Below, in pieces: positions 1-7,842 of a stretch of DNA of 28,629 nucleotides. The stretch's first letter is position 1. The number at the start of each line of letters is the position of its first letter. The DNA is from JACQNR01 sp964533045 (GTDB lineage Bacteria > Acidobacteriota > Terriglobia > UBA7540), in the NCBI GenBank assembly GCA_964533045.1, contig CAZHKT010000035.1:1-28629 (forward strand), read 5' to 3'. The position numbers and the translations under genes are program-made. The notes beneath the pieces are model-generated. The model did no database searches. It had not been told where the DNA came from and saw nothing but the letters and a program-made list of their open reading frames with translations.

Positions 1-50
1 GGAAGTATACACGAAATGCTCCCTGATGTCACTATATTATGTAATTCTCT

Positions 51-1097
51 CTAGTAACCTTCAGCGTTGCTGACGAGTTTCACTTTCCCGGCAAAATGGC
101 GGTAGATGTATATCGAGTAGCCGGCCACCAGCGCCATGCCAATCAACCACCAGGCAAGTCCCACCCGCAGCCCGTAATCTCCCGCCTTGGCGTTGTAAAT
201 GGTGAGTGAGTAGGCGAAGTCCGTGCTCGCCGGCAGCACCAGCGGATACAATCCGAACACCACACTGGTTAACATGCCGACGATGTAGCCACAGGAAGCC
301 AGGAAGCTCTTCAGTTCTTCTCTTCTCCGGATGAACCACTTCACCCCTGCCAGTCCAGCCAGGGCGAGCGTGGGAAAGCCATATATCAGCGGATACTTCG
401 CCAGCGTGGCCGGCACGTGCGGCTGGACGCGGAAGGTGACCACGGTGATGACGATGGTCATTACTGCGACGCCCCACCACACTTTCTCCGCCAGCAACCA
501 CGAGCGGAATTGGATGTCGCCCTCGGTTTTCAATGCGATCCAGAGCGCGCCGTGCAGCGCCAGGGTGAGCAGCGCGGCCACTCCGATCAGGAGGGTGTAC
601 CAATCCAGGACGCCGGCGTCTGCTCCCGGCTGGAAATTGGTCCAGAGGGGCTCGAAGAAATAGCCCTTTTCGTCGAGCGGCACTCCCCGAACGACGTTGC
701 CCAGTGCGGCGCCAAAAAAGACCGTCAGCAACAGGCTCGCCCCGAAGAAGACAACGTCCCAGAATGAGTGCCAGAGCGGGCTTTCCACCTGCCCGCGGAA
801 TTCGATCGCGACGCCGCGCAGGATCAGCAGCCAGAGCACAATCATGAGTGGAAGATAGAACCCGCTGAACCCCGAAGCGTACAGCGCGGGAAATGCAAAA
901 TAGAGCGTCCCTCCTGCGGCCAGCAGCCAGACTTCGTTGCCGTCCCACACCGGGCCGATGGTGCGCAGCACGACGCGCCGTTCCTGGGGCGTCTTCGCCA
1001 CCAGCAGATGAATCGCTCCCGCCCCCAGATCGAACCCGTCCAGGATGACGTACATCACGATCATGATGGCAACCAGGCAAAACCAGACTGTTTCCAT
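51..1097 (-). CDS. cydB: Cytochrome bd quinol oxidase subunit II (CydB)
   Basis: This is the second subunit of cytochrome bd, the inner-membrane oxidase that takes electrons from quinol and reduces O2 to water with high affinity. The 348-aa protein is strongly hydrophobic, with about eight to nine membrane segments. The N-terminus carries the family pattern WFCLVAIMIVMYVILDGFDLG, with the DGFDLG motif at about residues 20-25, followed by GPVWDGNEVWL around residues 48-58. Length and motifs are normal for the short, CioB-like branch. The ATG is preceded by AAGGAG eight bases upstream, which fixes the start. It lies 33 bases after cydA on the same strand, so the two form an operon. Only 50 bases remain downstream, so cydX or cydDC cannot be judged. 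Confidence 0.97.
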   Translation of the reverse strand: METVWFCLVAIMIVMYVILDGFDLGAGAIHLLVAKTPQERRVVLRTIGPVWDGNEVWLLAAGGTLYFAFPALYASGFSGFYLPLMIVLWLLILRGVAIEFRGQVESPLWHSFWDVVFFGASLLLTVFFGAALGNVVRGVPLDEKGYFFEPLWTNFQPGADAGVLDWYTLLIGVAALLTLALHGALWIALKTEGDIQFRSWLLAEKVWWGVAVMTIVITVVTFRVQPHVPATLAKYPLIYGFPTLALAGLAGVKWFIRRREELKSFLASCGYIVGMLTSVVFGLYPLVLPASTDFAYSLTIYNAKAGDYGLRVGLAWWLIGMALVAGYSIYIYRHFAGKVKLVSNAEGY

Positions 1098-1130
1098 GTT
1101 CCTGACTCCTTATGAATGCTGACCCTGCCC

Positions 1131-2462
1131 CTAATGGCTCCCTTCGGCATCCGGACCCTGCTCGACCACGCGGCGTAACAGGAAGAGAAAGAGAATACTC
1201 AGCACGGTGTACATGCCCATGAAGCCGATCATGGTGAACCAGGCATTTCCGGCTGAGACTTGGTGCGACGCGCCCGCATCAGTGCGCATCAGGCCATAGA
1301 TGAGCCACGGCTGGCGGCCCACCTCGGCCGTGATCCAGCCCGCCGTGTTGGCGATATAGGGGAAGGGAAGCGACAGCATGAGCACCCACAACATGGCACG
1401 GGAAGTGTAGAGAGAGCCTCGCCGCAGCTTCCACGCCGCCAGCGCCATGATCGCAACGAAAATCGTCCCGAGACCGACCATGACGTGATAGGAGTAATAG
1501 AGGAGCGGGATGTTATCGGGCCACGTGTCCGGCGGATAGGCATCCAGACCTTTCACTTCGGCTTGCCAGCGGCGGTAAGTGAGAAAGCTGAGCATGCGCG
1601 GAACTTCGATGGGATTATCGATGCGCCGGTTGGGGATGTCCGGCTGGCCGATCAGGACAATGGGCGCGCCTTCGCGCGTTGAGAAGAGTCCTTCCATGGC
1701 GGCAAGCGTTGGAGGTTGATGATGCGCCACCATTTTCCCCTGACCGTCGCCGGTCGGGACAATCTGAAGGACCGTCGCCACGATGCCCGCGATGACTCCC
1801 ACGCGCACAAAGGTTTTGCCGTAGGCCTCGCACCGCCCCGAAAGCAGGTAGAAAGCCCCCAGCGAGGACATGAAGAATGCTCCGGTGATCACCGCGCCGC
1901 TCATGGTGTGGGCGTATTGCCAGAGCGCCCACGGATTCAACACCAATCCCCAGAAACTGGTCAGCACGAATTCCTCATTGACTCCCCTCGCATAGGCGAC
2001 GGGATGCTGCATCCAGGCGTCGGTGGCAACGATCAGGTAGCCCGAAAGCCACGTCCCCAGAAAGAGGAGGAAGGTCGCGACCCAGTGCGCTTTCGGAGAC
2101 AGACGTTTCTCCCCGAACAGCACCAGGCCCAGAAAGCTGGATTCGAGAAAGAAGGAGAAGATGCCTTCCATGGCCAGCGTCTGGCCGATGACGCCGCCGG
2201 CGGCCTTGGAGAAGACGGCCCAATTCGTCCCGAACTGGAACTCCATGGGAATGCCGGTGACCACGCCCATGGCGAAGTTGATGCCGAAGATCCTGGCCCA
2301 AAACCGCACGGCGCGGTTGTAGTGATCGTCGCCGGTGCGCAGCGCCAGAGTCTTCAGAATCAGGATCAACAGCGCCAGCCCCATGGTGAGCTGCGGAAAC
2401 AGATAGTGATAGGTGACCGTAAATGCAAAGTGAAGGCGGTGAGCAGTGAGCGCTTCGAGCAT
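1131..2462 (-). CDS. cydA: Cytochrome bd quinol oxidase subunit I (CydA, short Q-loop type)
   Basis: This is the haem-bearing, quinol-oxidising subunit of cytochrome bd. The start chosen gives MLEALTAHRLHFAFTVTYHY, which aligns with the start of E. coli CydA and places the haem b595 ligand at His19. An upstream in-frame GTG at 2528 would add 22 non-conserved residues, and neither start has a good ribosome site. Visible motifs are MEFQFGTNW, LAMEGIFSFFLES (proton-channel and haem glutamates), QYAHTMSGA (haem b558 His) and AEVGRQPW. At 443 aa it has a short Q-loop and lacks the long insertion of E. coli CydA. In the Q-loop, QPPTLAAMEG carries Thr where E. coli has Lys252. A promoter lies at 2598-2625, and cydB follows directly. 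Confidence 0.97.
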   Translation of the reverse strand: MLEALTAHRLHFAFTVTYHYLFPQLTMGLALLILILKTLALRTGDDHYNRAVRFWARIFGINFAMGVVTGIPMEFQFGTNWAVFSKAAGGVIGQTLAMEGIFSFFLESSFLGLVLFGEKRLSPKAHWVATFLLFLGTWLSGYLIVATDAWMQHPVAYARGVNEEFVLTSFWGLVLNPWALWQYAHTMSGAVITGAFFMSSLGAFYLLSGRCEAYGKTFVRVGVIAGIVATVLQIVPTGDGQGKMVAHHQPPTLAAMEGLFSTREGAPIVLIGQPDIPNRRIDNPIEVPRMLSFLTYRRWQAEVKGLDAYPPDTWPDNIPLLYYSYHVMVGLGTIFVAIMALAAWKLRRGSLYTSRAMLWVLMLSLPFPYIANTAGWITAEVGRQPWLIYGLMRTDAGASHQVSAGNAWFTMIGFMGMYTVLSILFLFLLRRVVEQGPDAEGSH

Positions 2463-2597
2463 CGAGGCCTCGCGAGACAGACGGATTTCCTGAGCGCACG
2501 CCGCGCGCTGGAGGGCGAGGGTTACCACGGAGTCCAGGACGAATCAGAATGGCCGGCGGGCCACGAGCCGAGCCGCGTGTCCTTCGGTCACAAGAGG

Positions 2598-2625
2598 ATT
2601 ATAAACCGGAAAGTCAGGAAGGCAA
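2598..2625 (-). promoter_or_regulatory. Probable promoter of cydAB
   Basis: Read on the minus strand there is a perfect TATAAT (-10, 2598-2603) and TTGCCT (-35, 2620-2625), separated by 16 bases. Transcription would begin near 2591, leaving a leader of about 130 bases before the cydA ATG. No FNR or ArcA-type operator was recognised in the leader. Confidence 0.6.
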
Positions 2626-2642
2626 GGGTGCGCGCAACGCGC

Positions 2643-2672
2643 TTGGCAACCGAAATTGACGCTTGGTATAAT
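2643..2672 (+). promoter_or_regulatory. Promoter of tRNA-Glu
   Basis: TTGGCA (2643-2648) and a perfect TATAAT (2667-2672) are separated by 18 bases. The predicted start lies a few bases before the mature tRNA 5' end at 2684. It is a near-consensus sigma-70-type promoter, as expected for a stable RNA gene, and is divergent from the cydAB promoter about 40 bases away. Confidence 0.75.
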
Positions 2673-2683
2673 GAGCGGGCCGT

Positions 2684-2758
2684 GGCGCTATCGTCTAACG
2701 GTTAGGACGGAGCCCTCTCAAGGCTCAAATACGGGTTCGATTCCCGTTAGCGCTACCA
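2684..2758 (+). tRNA. tRNA-Glu (anticodon CTC)
   Basis: A complete cloverleaf can be drawn. The acceptor GGCGCTA (2684-2690) pairs with TAGCGCT (2748-2754), opening with a G-U pair. The D-arm is GTC/GAC with the TAACGGTTAG loop. The anticodon stem GAGCC/GGCTC encloses loop CTCTCAA, giving anticodon CTC at 2717-2719, which reads GAG (Glu). A 4-base variable loop is followed by T-arm ACGGG TTCGATT CCCGT. The discriminator A and CCA are encoded at 2755-2758. A short T-run follows at 2772-2776 without an obvious hairpin. The 3' end is duplicated about 4.9 kb away, at 7674-7690. Confidence 0.96.
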
Positions 2759-2799
2759 GCTCCTGCTCTCCTTTTTCCGCACGACAATGAGTTCTGACA

Positions 2800-2934
2800 G
2801 GACGTTGAAGGAACACGGAGCCTGACATTCCGAGGAGCCGCAGGCGACGAGGAATCTTGCACTGTCTTTGCTTTCAGAGCGAGATTCCTCGCTTCGCTCG
2901 GAATGACAATGTTCGCGACCGTTTTTCAACGTCC
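2800..2934. repeat. Nested palindromic repeat (acidobacterial 'cattccgag' type)
   Basis: The outer arms GGACGTTGAA (2800-2809) and TTCAACGTCC (2925-2934) are perfect 10-bp inverted repeats. Nested inside is a longer imperfect palindrome: 2823-2857, starting TGACATTCCGAG and ending CGAGGAATCT, faces 2882-2907, starting AGATTCCTCG and ending CGGAATGAC. Related sequences, which give spurious 'HSERSEESR' peptides, are dispersed in many bacterial genomes. It fills the space between tRNA-Glu and the stop codon of the TonB receptor. In RNA it would fold into a long stem and could end transcription of the receptor gene. Confidence 0.75.
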
Positions 2935-2936
2935 CG

Positions 2937-5126
2937 CTAAAAGATAAACCGCACGCCGCCGTTGATGACGCGGCCATCGAGGGGTGACCAAGCGTCCACT
3001 GTCCAGCGGCCATCCGCCGCGCGACTGGGACGAAGCAGCGGGTCCCAGCGTGTCTGCCGGGCGTCCGTCAGGTTCTCCAGATTGAGAAACAAACGGACAT
3101 GCTTCGCAGCTTTGTATTCCGTCATGATGCCCATGATGACGTAAGCCTCGGAGGTGGGGCGATAGGGGTTGTCTTCCAACCGCTGATGGCCCGTGTAATA
3201 GCACTCGAATCCGACGCGGCCGTAGCGCGCATTTTCCCACATCAAATCCAGCGCCACGCCATGGCGGGGCGTCAACGGCACATCCCCGCGCCCCGTCAGG
3301 TCTGTGTCCCGGGCGCGGACGTAGGCGTAGGAAGCGATGGCCGCAAAGGGGGCTTTCCTCAGCGTGCCCAGCAGTTCCACCCCGACATTCGTGGTCGGCT
3401 CGGTGAGGTTAACGAGAGTGTAGTTGTCGCTGCGCACATCGACGGGATGGCGGACTTTTGACGAGAAGAAAGTCGCCGTGTAGGAAGTGGGCCCCACCGC
3501 GCGCGAGATGTCGAATGAGATGCTTCGCCCGCGCTCGGCGAGAAGGGGAGAAGGGATTGTGAGGCGAGTCAGGCCGGCCGCTTCCGTTTCCTCCGTCAGC
3601 GGCGTCGGGGCATAGAACCCGCCGCCCGCCGACAACCGGCTGGTCCAGCCCGACCAGCGAAGCAGGGCGGAAACGCGCGGACTCAGGAAGGCTCCATACC
3701 GGTTGTGAAAGTCGCCGCGGGCGCTGGCGGAGACCGCGAGCCACGAAGCGATGTTCAGCTCGTCCTGGATGAAGACGCCGGGCGTCACAAAGGTGTAGGC
3801 AAATTGAGGAACATCGGCAGGACGATAGGCTTCGCGTTCGATGGCCGCGCCGCCCACCCAGGTATGGCGGCCCGCGACGCCGCGAACGGCGAATTCGCCG
3901 AATAACATGTCGTGCCGGTCGCGCTCGAGAATTTCGCCGAACTGGTGCCGGTGTTGCTGGCGGGAAAAGGCAAAGCGCGTGTTCACGAACACGCGGTCAC
4001 GGACTGGCACCTGGAAATGACCGCCCAGGTCGTAGCGGCGCGTGTTTAAGCCCTCCAAGTAGGGGGCGCCGGTTGGGGCCAGCACGGTACCGGGAAGCGT
4101 GCCGCCCTTGCGATCCTCGTACGTGAATCCTCCCGTGAAGAGCGCCGTCTTGCCGCCACCGTCATCCCAGTAAAGACGAGGACGGAAGACTACCCGCCCG
4201 TAACCAGCCAGGTCGGCCCATCCGTCGTCATCCCGGTCGTTGCGCGATTGCCGGTGTCCGCCGGCCAGGACCGAGCCGCTCCATTGGCGGGAGAGACGCG
4301 AGGCGAGAAACAGGGTGGCGTCGGTTCCTCCCAGGGCCGTCTGGTTGAGCAGGATTTCGTGGACGGGATCGCGGGCGGGCCGGCGCGAAATGAGATTGAC
4401 GACGCCGCCCATCGCCCCGGACCCGTAGAGGGCCGACGTCGTTCCCTTGATGACTTCCACCTGGCCCAGGTCGGTGGGCGGGATTTGAAGAAGGCCCAGA
4501 CCCGCGCCTTGCTGCCCGAACAGCGGCAGGCCGTCGGAAAGGAATCGGGTATAACGTCCCAGCATTCCCTGAATCCGCACGCTGGCCGCGCCCAGCGACG
4601 GCGAGGTCGTTTGCACACGCAACCCGCCCATTTCGTTCAGCATCATGACGATGTCGCCCGGCGTCATCATGGATTTCTCCGAGATTTCTTCCTGGTCGAT
4701 CACTTCCACGCGCAGCGGCGAGTCCTGGATGCGCACGTCGCTGCGTGTGGCGTGAACGGTAATCTCCTCCTCGACGGTTTCCTGGGGCTGAAGTTCAAGG
4801 CTGACGACCCATTCCCGCGCCTCGTTGATCCTGAGCGTAGTGGTCAGCGGAAAGAAACCATCTTTGCGGACCGCGACCTTCACCTCCCCGGGCGCCATCG
4901 ACTGAACCACCAGGCCGTTCGCATCGCTTCGCAGCGCGAGCCCATTGAGGATGACTTCGGCCCCCGGGATGGCTCCGGTTTCAGAGCGCACTTCGATCCG
5001 AACAGTGGCGCGGACTTCCTGGCCGAACGCCGTTGCGCCTTCCAGAACGACGCAGATTGCAACGACAGCGCCCAGGGTGCAGCGGAATGCCACTTTTATG
5101 AGGTTGTGCGAAGCGAGCTGCCCCAC
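2937..5126 (-). CDS. TonB-dependent outer-membrane receptor with N-terminal carboxypeptidase-regulatory-like domain
   Basis: This is a gated outer-membrane beta-barrel that imports a scarce ligand using TonB energy. The 729-aa protein has a signal peptide (hydrophobic residues 15-35, likely cleaved near AFG-QE). A carboxypeptidase-regulatory-like beta-sandwich follows at about 38-115. The plug spans about 125-245, with the conserved QVEVIKGTTSALYGSGAMGGVVNLIS stretch, and then comes the barrel. The chain ends in the aromatic 'RFIF' typical of outer-membrane proteins. The GTG start at 5126 gives a full signal peptide, but no ribosome site is visible; a GTG at 5093 would also leave a workable signal. 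A possible -10 (TAGACT, 5133-5138) would start transcription close to 5126. The ligand is unknown: no cobalamin riboswitch or transporter neighbour is seen. Confidence 0.93.
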   Translation of the reverse strand: MGQLASHNLIKVAFRCTLGAVVAICVVLEGATAFGQEVRATVRIEVRSETGAIPGAEVILNGLALRSDANGLVVQSMAPGEVKVAVRKDGFFPLTTTLRINEAREWVVSLELQPQETVEEEITVHATRSDVRIQDSPLRVEVIDQEEISEKSMMTPGDIVMMLNEMGGLRVQTTSPSLGAASVRIQGMLGRYTRFLSDGLPLFGQQGAGLGLLQIPPTDLGQVEVIKGTTSALYGSGAMGGVVNLISRRPARDPVHEILLNQTALGGTDATLFLASRLSRQWSGSVLAGGHRQSRNDRDDDGWADLAGYGRVVFRPRLYWDDGGGKTALFTGGFTYEDRKGGTLPGTVLAPTGAPYLEGLNTRRYDLGGHFQVPVRDRVFVNTRFAFSRQQHRHQFGEILERDRHDMLFGEFAVRGVAGRHTWVGGAAIEREAYRPADVPQFAYTFVTPGVFIQDELNIASWLAVSASARGDFHNRYGAFLSPRVSALLRWSGWTSRLSAGGGFYAPTPLTEETEAAGLTRLTIPSPLLAERGRSISFDISRAVGPTSYTATFFSSKVRHPVDVRSDNYTLVNLTEPTTNVGVELLGTLRKAPFAAIASYAYVRARDTDLTGRGDVPLTPRHGVALDLMWENARYGRVGFECYYTGHQRLEDNPYRPTSEAYVIMGIMTEYKAAKHVRLFLNLENLTDARQTRWDPLLRPSRAADGRWTVDAWSPLDGRVINGGVRFIF

Positions 5127-5344
5127 GCATCAAGTCTAGCGCACATCAATCTCTTCAATGCAGTGAATCGCTCCACCCGGCGGAACTGGAGCCGACTGTT
5201 TCATTTTGTCGTCCTGCGATGTTTCTACAAATCCCCCCGGCAATTCCCTCACCGCAAGGCCGCACCGTCGTGGCATACTCGAACTGGGCAGGCCGGACCC
5301 CGGATACCGCTCTCGGTCACACGGCCGCATTGGAAAAGGACGAG

Positions 5345-5611
5345 ATGTTTGCGCGAAAGATTCAAGTGGAAATCCTGAGCCCCGGGGATATCCGACCTTG
5401 CCCCCTCGCCTGGCTGGACAGTTATTCGATGCGGGGTTTTACAGGCCGTTCCGCCTTCGACGAAACGCTTCCTGTCGCTGACGGCCGGCTGGAAGCCAGT
5501 CTCCGCGTGGACCTGGACGCCCTCCGCGCCGACATGGAAGACTGGCTGACGCGCAAGTTCGGCGGAGGAAAATCGGTGAGGCTCAAGCTTGAGGAAATCG
5601 GGGAGCGGTGA
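5345..5611 (+). CDS. Small hypothetical protein (88 aa)
   Basis: I do not recognise this protein. The ATG at 5345 has GGA/AAAGGA-like spacing upstream (AAAGGACGAG then ATG). An upstream in-frame ATG at 5219 gives a Pro-rich, low-complexity extension that looks non-coding. The product has alternating charged and hydrophobic residues, with no signal peptide or membrane segment. It ends in a probable amphipathic helix (RADMEDWLTRKF) and a KSVRLKLEEIGER beta-like tail, so it looks like a small soluble alpha/beta protein. It is divergent from the TonB receptor and convergent with the GAF-phosphatase gene. It could be a spurious reading frame in GC-rich DNA. Confidence 0.5.
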   Translation: MFARKIQVEILSPGDIRPCPLAWLDSYSMRGFTGRSAFDETLPVADGRLEASLRVDLDALRADMEDWLTRKFGGGKSVRLKLEEIGER

Positions 5612-5669
5612 ATGGGATGCGGAAGGCTTAGGGCTGATGGCTTGCAACCCACCGCCCACGACCCAGCCC

Positions 5670-7469
5670 TTATATCACCTTAATCGCAATCAGGACCTTG
5701 TCGTCGAGATGCGTGCCGTGACGCGAGAAGCGTTCCACATCGGCGTTGATCTCGTGGACGATCTCGGCGGCGCTCCGATCCGCCACGCTCTGGGCGGTTC
5801 GGAGCACACGCTCCATACCGTACTCTTCGTGGAAGGTGTTCATCGCCTCGGTGATGCCGTCGGTGCAGAGAAGGATGACGTCGCCCCGCTGCAGCTTGAT
5901 GTGCCCCCGCTGATAGCGCGCCGATTCGAACAGACCAATCACCATGCCGCCTTCGGTCAGTGGAATGGGGTCGGAGCCCGGCCGGACCACCATCGGCGGG
6001 ACGTGGCCGCAATTGATGTAGTGAAGCCCCTTGCGTCGCACATCGAAGAGCCCAATGAAGATACTCAGGTACTTTTCCGAGCGGGTGTCGTTCAGGATCA
6101 TCCGGTTCAGGCTCTCGGCGATTTCATCGAGTGAGTGAAGGTGGAGCACCAGGGCGCGCAGCGTGGCCTGCAGGTTGGACATGACCAGCGCGGAGCTGAC
6201 TCCCTTGCCCTCGACGTCGGCAATGACGGTGAGCAGCGTATGCGGACCGAGGGTCAGGAAATCGTAATAGTCGCCGCCCACGGCGTAGCACGGTTCATTG
6301 AGCAGAGCGAAGTCGAAGCCTTCCAGGACGGGGGTGGTGTCGGGCAGCAGGCTTCGCTGGATGCCGCGCGCCAGCGCCAGCTCCTTCTCCAGGCGCTCTT
6401 TTTCGAGCAGTTGCTGATGCAGCTGGGCATTCTCGAGCGCCAGCCCCATGTGGCCGGAAAGCGTCATGAGGAAATCCGTATCGGCTTCGGAAAAAGCCCC
6501 GTCCTGCTTGTTGAGCAACTGGAGCGCGGCCAGGATCTTGCCCGCCTTGTTGCGGATGGGAACACAAAGGATGGTCCGCGTGCGATAGCCGGTGCGCTTG
6601 TCGACGTCGGGGTTGAATCTCGGATCGGAATAGGCGTCGGGAATGAGCACCACATCGCCGGTCTGCGCCACGTGCCCGGCGATGCCCTTGCCGAGCGGCA
6701 AGCGGATCTCCTGCTTCTCCAATCCGTGCGCGATCAGCGACCAGATTTCGTTGGTCGTTTCGTCCACCAGAAAGATGGTGCCGCGTTCGGCGCCGGTGTG
6801 GGCTTTCGCCACGTCCAGAATTCGGCCCAGCAGTTCCGATAGGTCGAGCGTTGAGCTGAGCGCCTTGCTGGCTTCCACCAGCGAACCCAGTCGCGACAGG
6901 TTTTGCCGGGCCGACTGCAGCACCAGCGCGTCGCGCAGCGCCAGTGAGGCCATGCGCGCATTCAAGTGAAGCAGACCGGCAGCCCGGGCGGGAGCCTTGG
7001 CGGCCGCGACCATCAGCACGCCCAGCACCCGGGACTCTTCAATGAGGGGGAAAACGCCCAGAAATTTCACCTTCATCTGCTGGGCCCAGCGCATCACCGC
7101 GTCGCGCGTGGACTGCGGATGCAACAGGATTTCCTGCTGCCCGCGCCTGGCAGCGCGCGAAAGGACGGAGTCCCCTTTGGGAACTGCCGCCAAATGCGAC
7201 GGCAGGCTGAGCGACCCGGATTGAGTCGCCAGCGCCAGGCCCTTCGAGTCGGCGGATGGCGACCAGAGACTGGCATGGGCAGGACCAAATCGGTTCGAGA
7301 CACGCTTGGCCAGGGCGGCGATAATCTCCTCAGGGCCAAGCAAGCCGCTCAGTGCACCCCCCAGGTCTTCGATCTCACGCACCAGCGTGTCGGCGGAAGG
7401 AGGGTTGAAGGCGGTATCGGCCATGGGGGGCTTCGGCGTCTTATTGGCTGGGGACTTGCGAGGAGCCAT
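5670..7469 (-). CDS. GAF-GAF-SpoIIE (PP2C-type) serine/threonine phosphatase
   Basis: This 599-aa cytoplasmic sensor-phosphatase has the RsbU/RsbP type of domain order. GAF 1 spans about residues 45-190 and is divergent. GAF 2 spans about 208-350, with IPDAYSDPRFN and RTRTILCVPIRNKAG. A linker helix (ENAQLHQQLLEKERLEKE) leads to the PP2C domain at about 370-599. Metal-site motifs are intact: GGDYYDF (Asp400), IADVEGKG (Asp418), LLCTDGITEA and THLDDKVLIA. Such proteins usually dephosphorylate an anti-sigma-factor antagonist when the GAF domains sense a ligand; no antagonist or anti-sigma gene is next to it here. The start at 7469 is supported by AAGGT just upstream and a strong promoter at 7488-7516, which rules out the in-frame start at 7532. 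Confidence 0.95.
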   Translation of the reverse strand: MAPRKSPANKTPKPPMADTAFNPPSADTLVREIEDLGGALSGLLGPEEIIAALAKRVSNRFGPAHASLWSPSADSKGLALATQSGSLSLPSHLAAVPKGDSVLSRAARRGQQEILLHPQSTRDAVMRWAQQMKVKFLGVFPLIEESRVLGVLMVAAAKAPARAAGLLHLNARMASLALRDALVLQSARQNLSRLGSLVEASKALSSTLDLSELLGRILDVAKAHTGAERGTIFLVDETTNEIWSLIAHGLEKQEIRLPLGKGIAGHVAQTGDVVLIPDAYSDPRFNPDVDKRTGYRTRTILCVPIRNKAGKILAALQLLNKQDGAFSEADTDFLMTLSGHMGLALENAQLHQQLLEKERLEKELALARGIQRSLLPDTTPVLEGFDFALLNEPCYAVGGDYYDFLTLGPHTLLTVIADVEGKGVSSALVMSNLQATLRALVLHLHSLDEIAESLNRMILNDTRSEKYLSIFIGLFDVRRKGLHYINCGHVPPMVVRPGSDPIPLTEGGMVIGLFESARYQRGHIKLQRGDVILLCTDGITEAMNTFHEEYGMERVLRTAQSVADRSAAEIVHEINADVERFSRHGTHLDDKVLIAIKVI

Positions 7470-7487
7470 AATGACCTTGAGTGTCGC

Positions 7488-7516
7488 AGTATATCCTTGC
7501 GCTTCTCGCCATGCAA
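7488..7516 (-). promoter_or_regulatory. Promoter of the GAF-SpoIIE phosphatase gene
   Basis: On the minus strand TTGCAT (7511-7516) and TATACT (7488-7493) are separated by exactly 17 bases. The predicted start near 7481 leaves a leader of only about a dozen bases, containing AAGGT, before the ATG at 7469. Confidence 0.65.
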
Positions 7517-7652
7517 ACATTTTGGACGGCAATGAGGGTCAGTGGTCGGCGGGGTGCGTCTGAAACGGGATTGCACGTGACGGGGCGATCACCGCGCTCG
7601 CTTTCGCGGTTGCAAGATTTTTTGGAACGCACCTGACTGACGGAGGAAGGGA

Positions 7653-7712
7653 GGAGTGGTAACTCGGTTGCCCTAGCGCTACCAGCTCCTCCTGGTAGTC
7701 ACAAGTTACTCC
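7653..7712. repeat. Interrupted palindrome containing a 17-bp copy of the tRNA-Glu 3' end
   Basis: Bases 7674-7690 match 2748-2764 exactly over 17 bases: the 3' acceptor strand, discriminator and CCA of tRNA-Glu plus the six bases after it. The copy overlaps a perfect 7-bp hairpin, CTACCAG (7679-7685) and CTGGTAG (7692-7698), with loop CTCCTC. Outer arms GTAACT (7659-7664) and AGTTAC (7704-7709), flanked by GGAG and CTCC, extend the symmetry. This could be a relic attachment site, a dispersed palindrome or an RNA leader structure. Confidence 0.5.
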
Positions 7713-7761
7713 ATGAGATGCCACACGATTCCAGGTGGTTGCCCTTGGACCGGGTGGTCGG

Positions 7762-7802
7762 GGCGACGGAGGACCGGAGACGTGCGCTCCGGCGATGTCG
7801 CC
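7762..7802 (+). promoter_or_regulatory. Two-stem hairpin upstream of aroB
   Basis: GGCGAC (7762-7767) pairs with GTCGCC (7797-7802). Inside it CCGGAG (7774-7779) pairs with CTCCGG (7787-7792) around a 7-base loop. It ends 40 bases before the aroB start codon and has no T-run, so it is not a standard terminator. It may be an RNA leader element or only a GC-rich coincidence. Confidence 0.3.
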
Positions 7803-7842
7803 GCGACGACGATCGGCTCGGGTCGTGCTAATCTTGAGGGGG

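Larger units (their letters stand above)
7470..7842. other. Intergenic region between divergent genes, with two hairpins and a tRNA-3'-end copy
   Basis: This 373-base stretch carries no convincing gene. It holds the promoter of the phosphatase gene (7488-7516), a hairpin containing a 17-base copy of the tRNA-Glu 3' end (7653-7712) and a two-stem hairpin 40 bases before aroB (7762-7802). The remainder has no recognisable riboswitch or tRNA. An open frame reading through into aroB from 7735 is arginine-rich and not credible as protein. Confidence 0.6.

Noticed and set aside
1716..2705. A 329-codon open frame on the plus strand
   Set aside because: It is antisense to cydA and runs on into the tRNA-Glu gene, so it cannot be a real protein gene.
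2753..3013. An 86-codon frame encoding a peptide with 'HSERSEESRSE'
   Set aside because: This peptide is the well-known translation of a palindromic repeat, not a protein.
4248..5378. A 376-codon open frame on the plus strand
   Set aside because: It is antisense to the plug and signal-peptide region of the TonB receptor and shows no domain pattern.
7664..7712. A possible tRNA in the aroB upstream region (GGTAGCGC D-arm-like sequence on the minus strand)
   Set aside because: No T-loop (TTCRANY) or proper anticodon arm can be formed; the likeness comes from the tRNA-Glu 3' end read backwards and from a hairpin.
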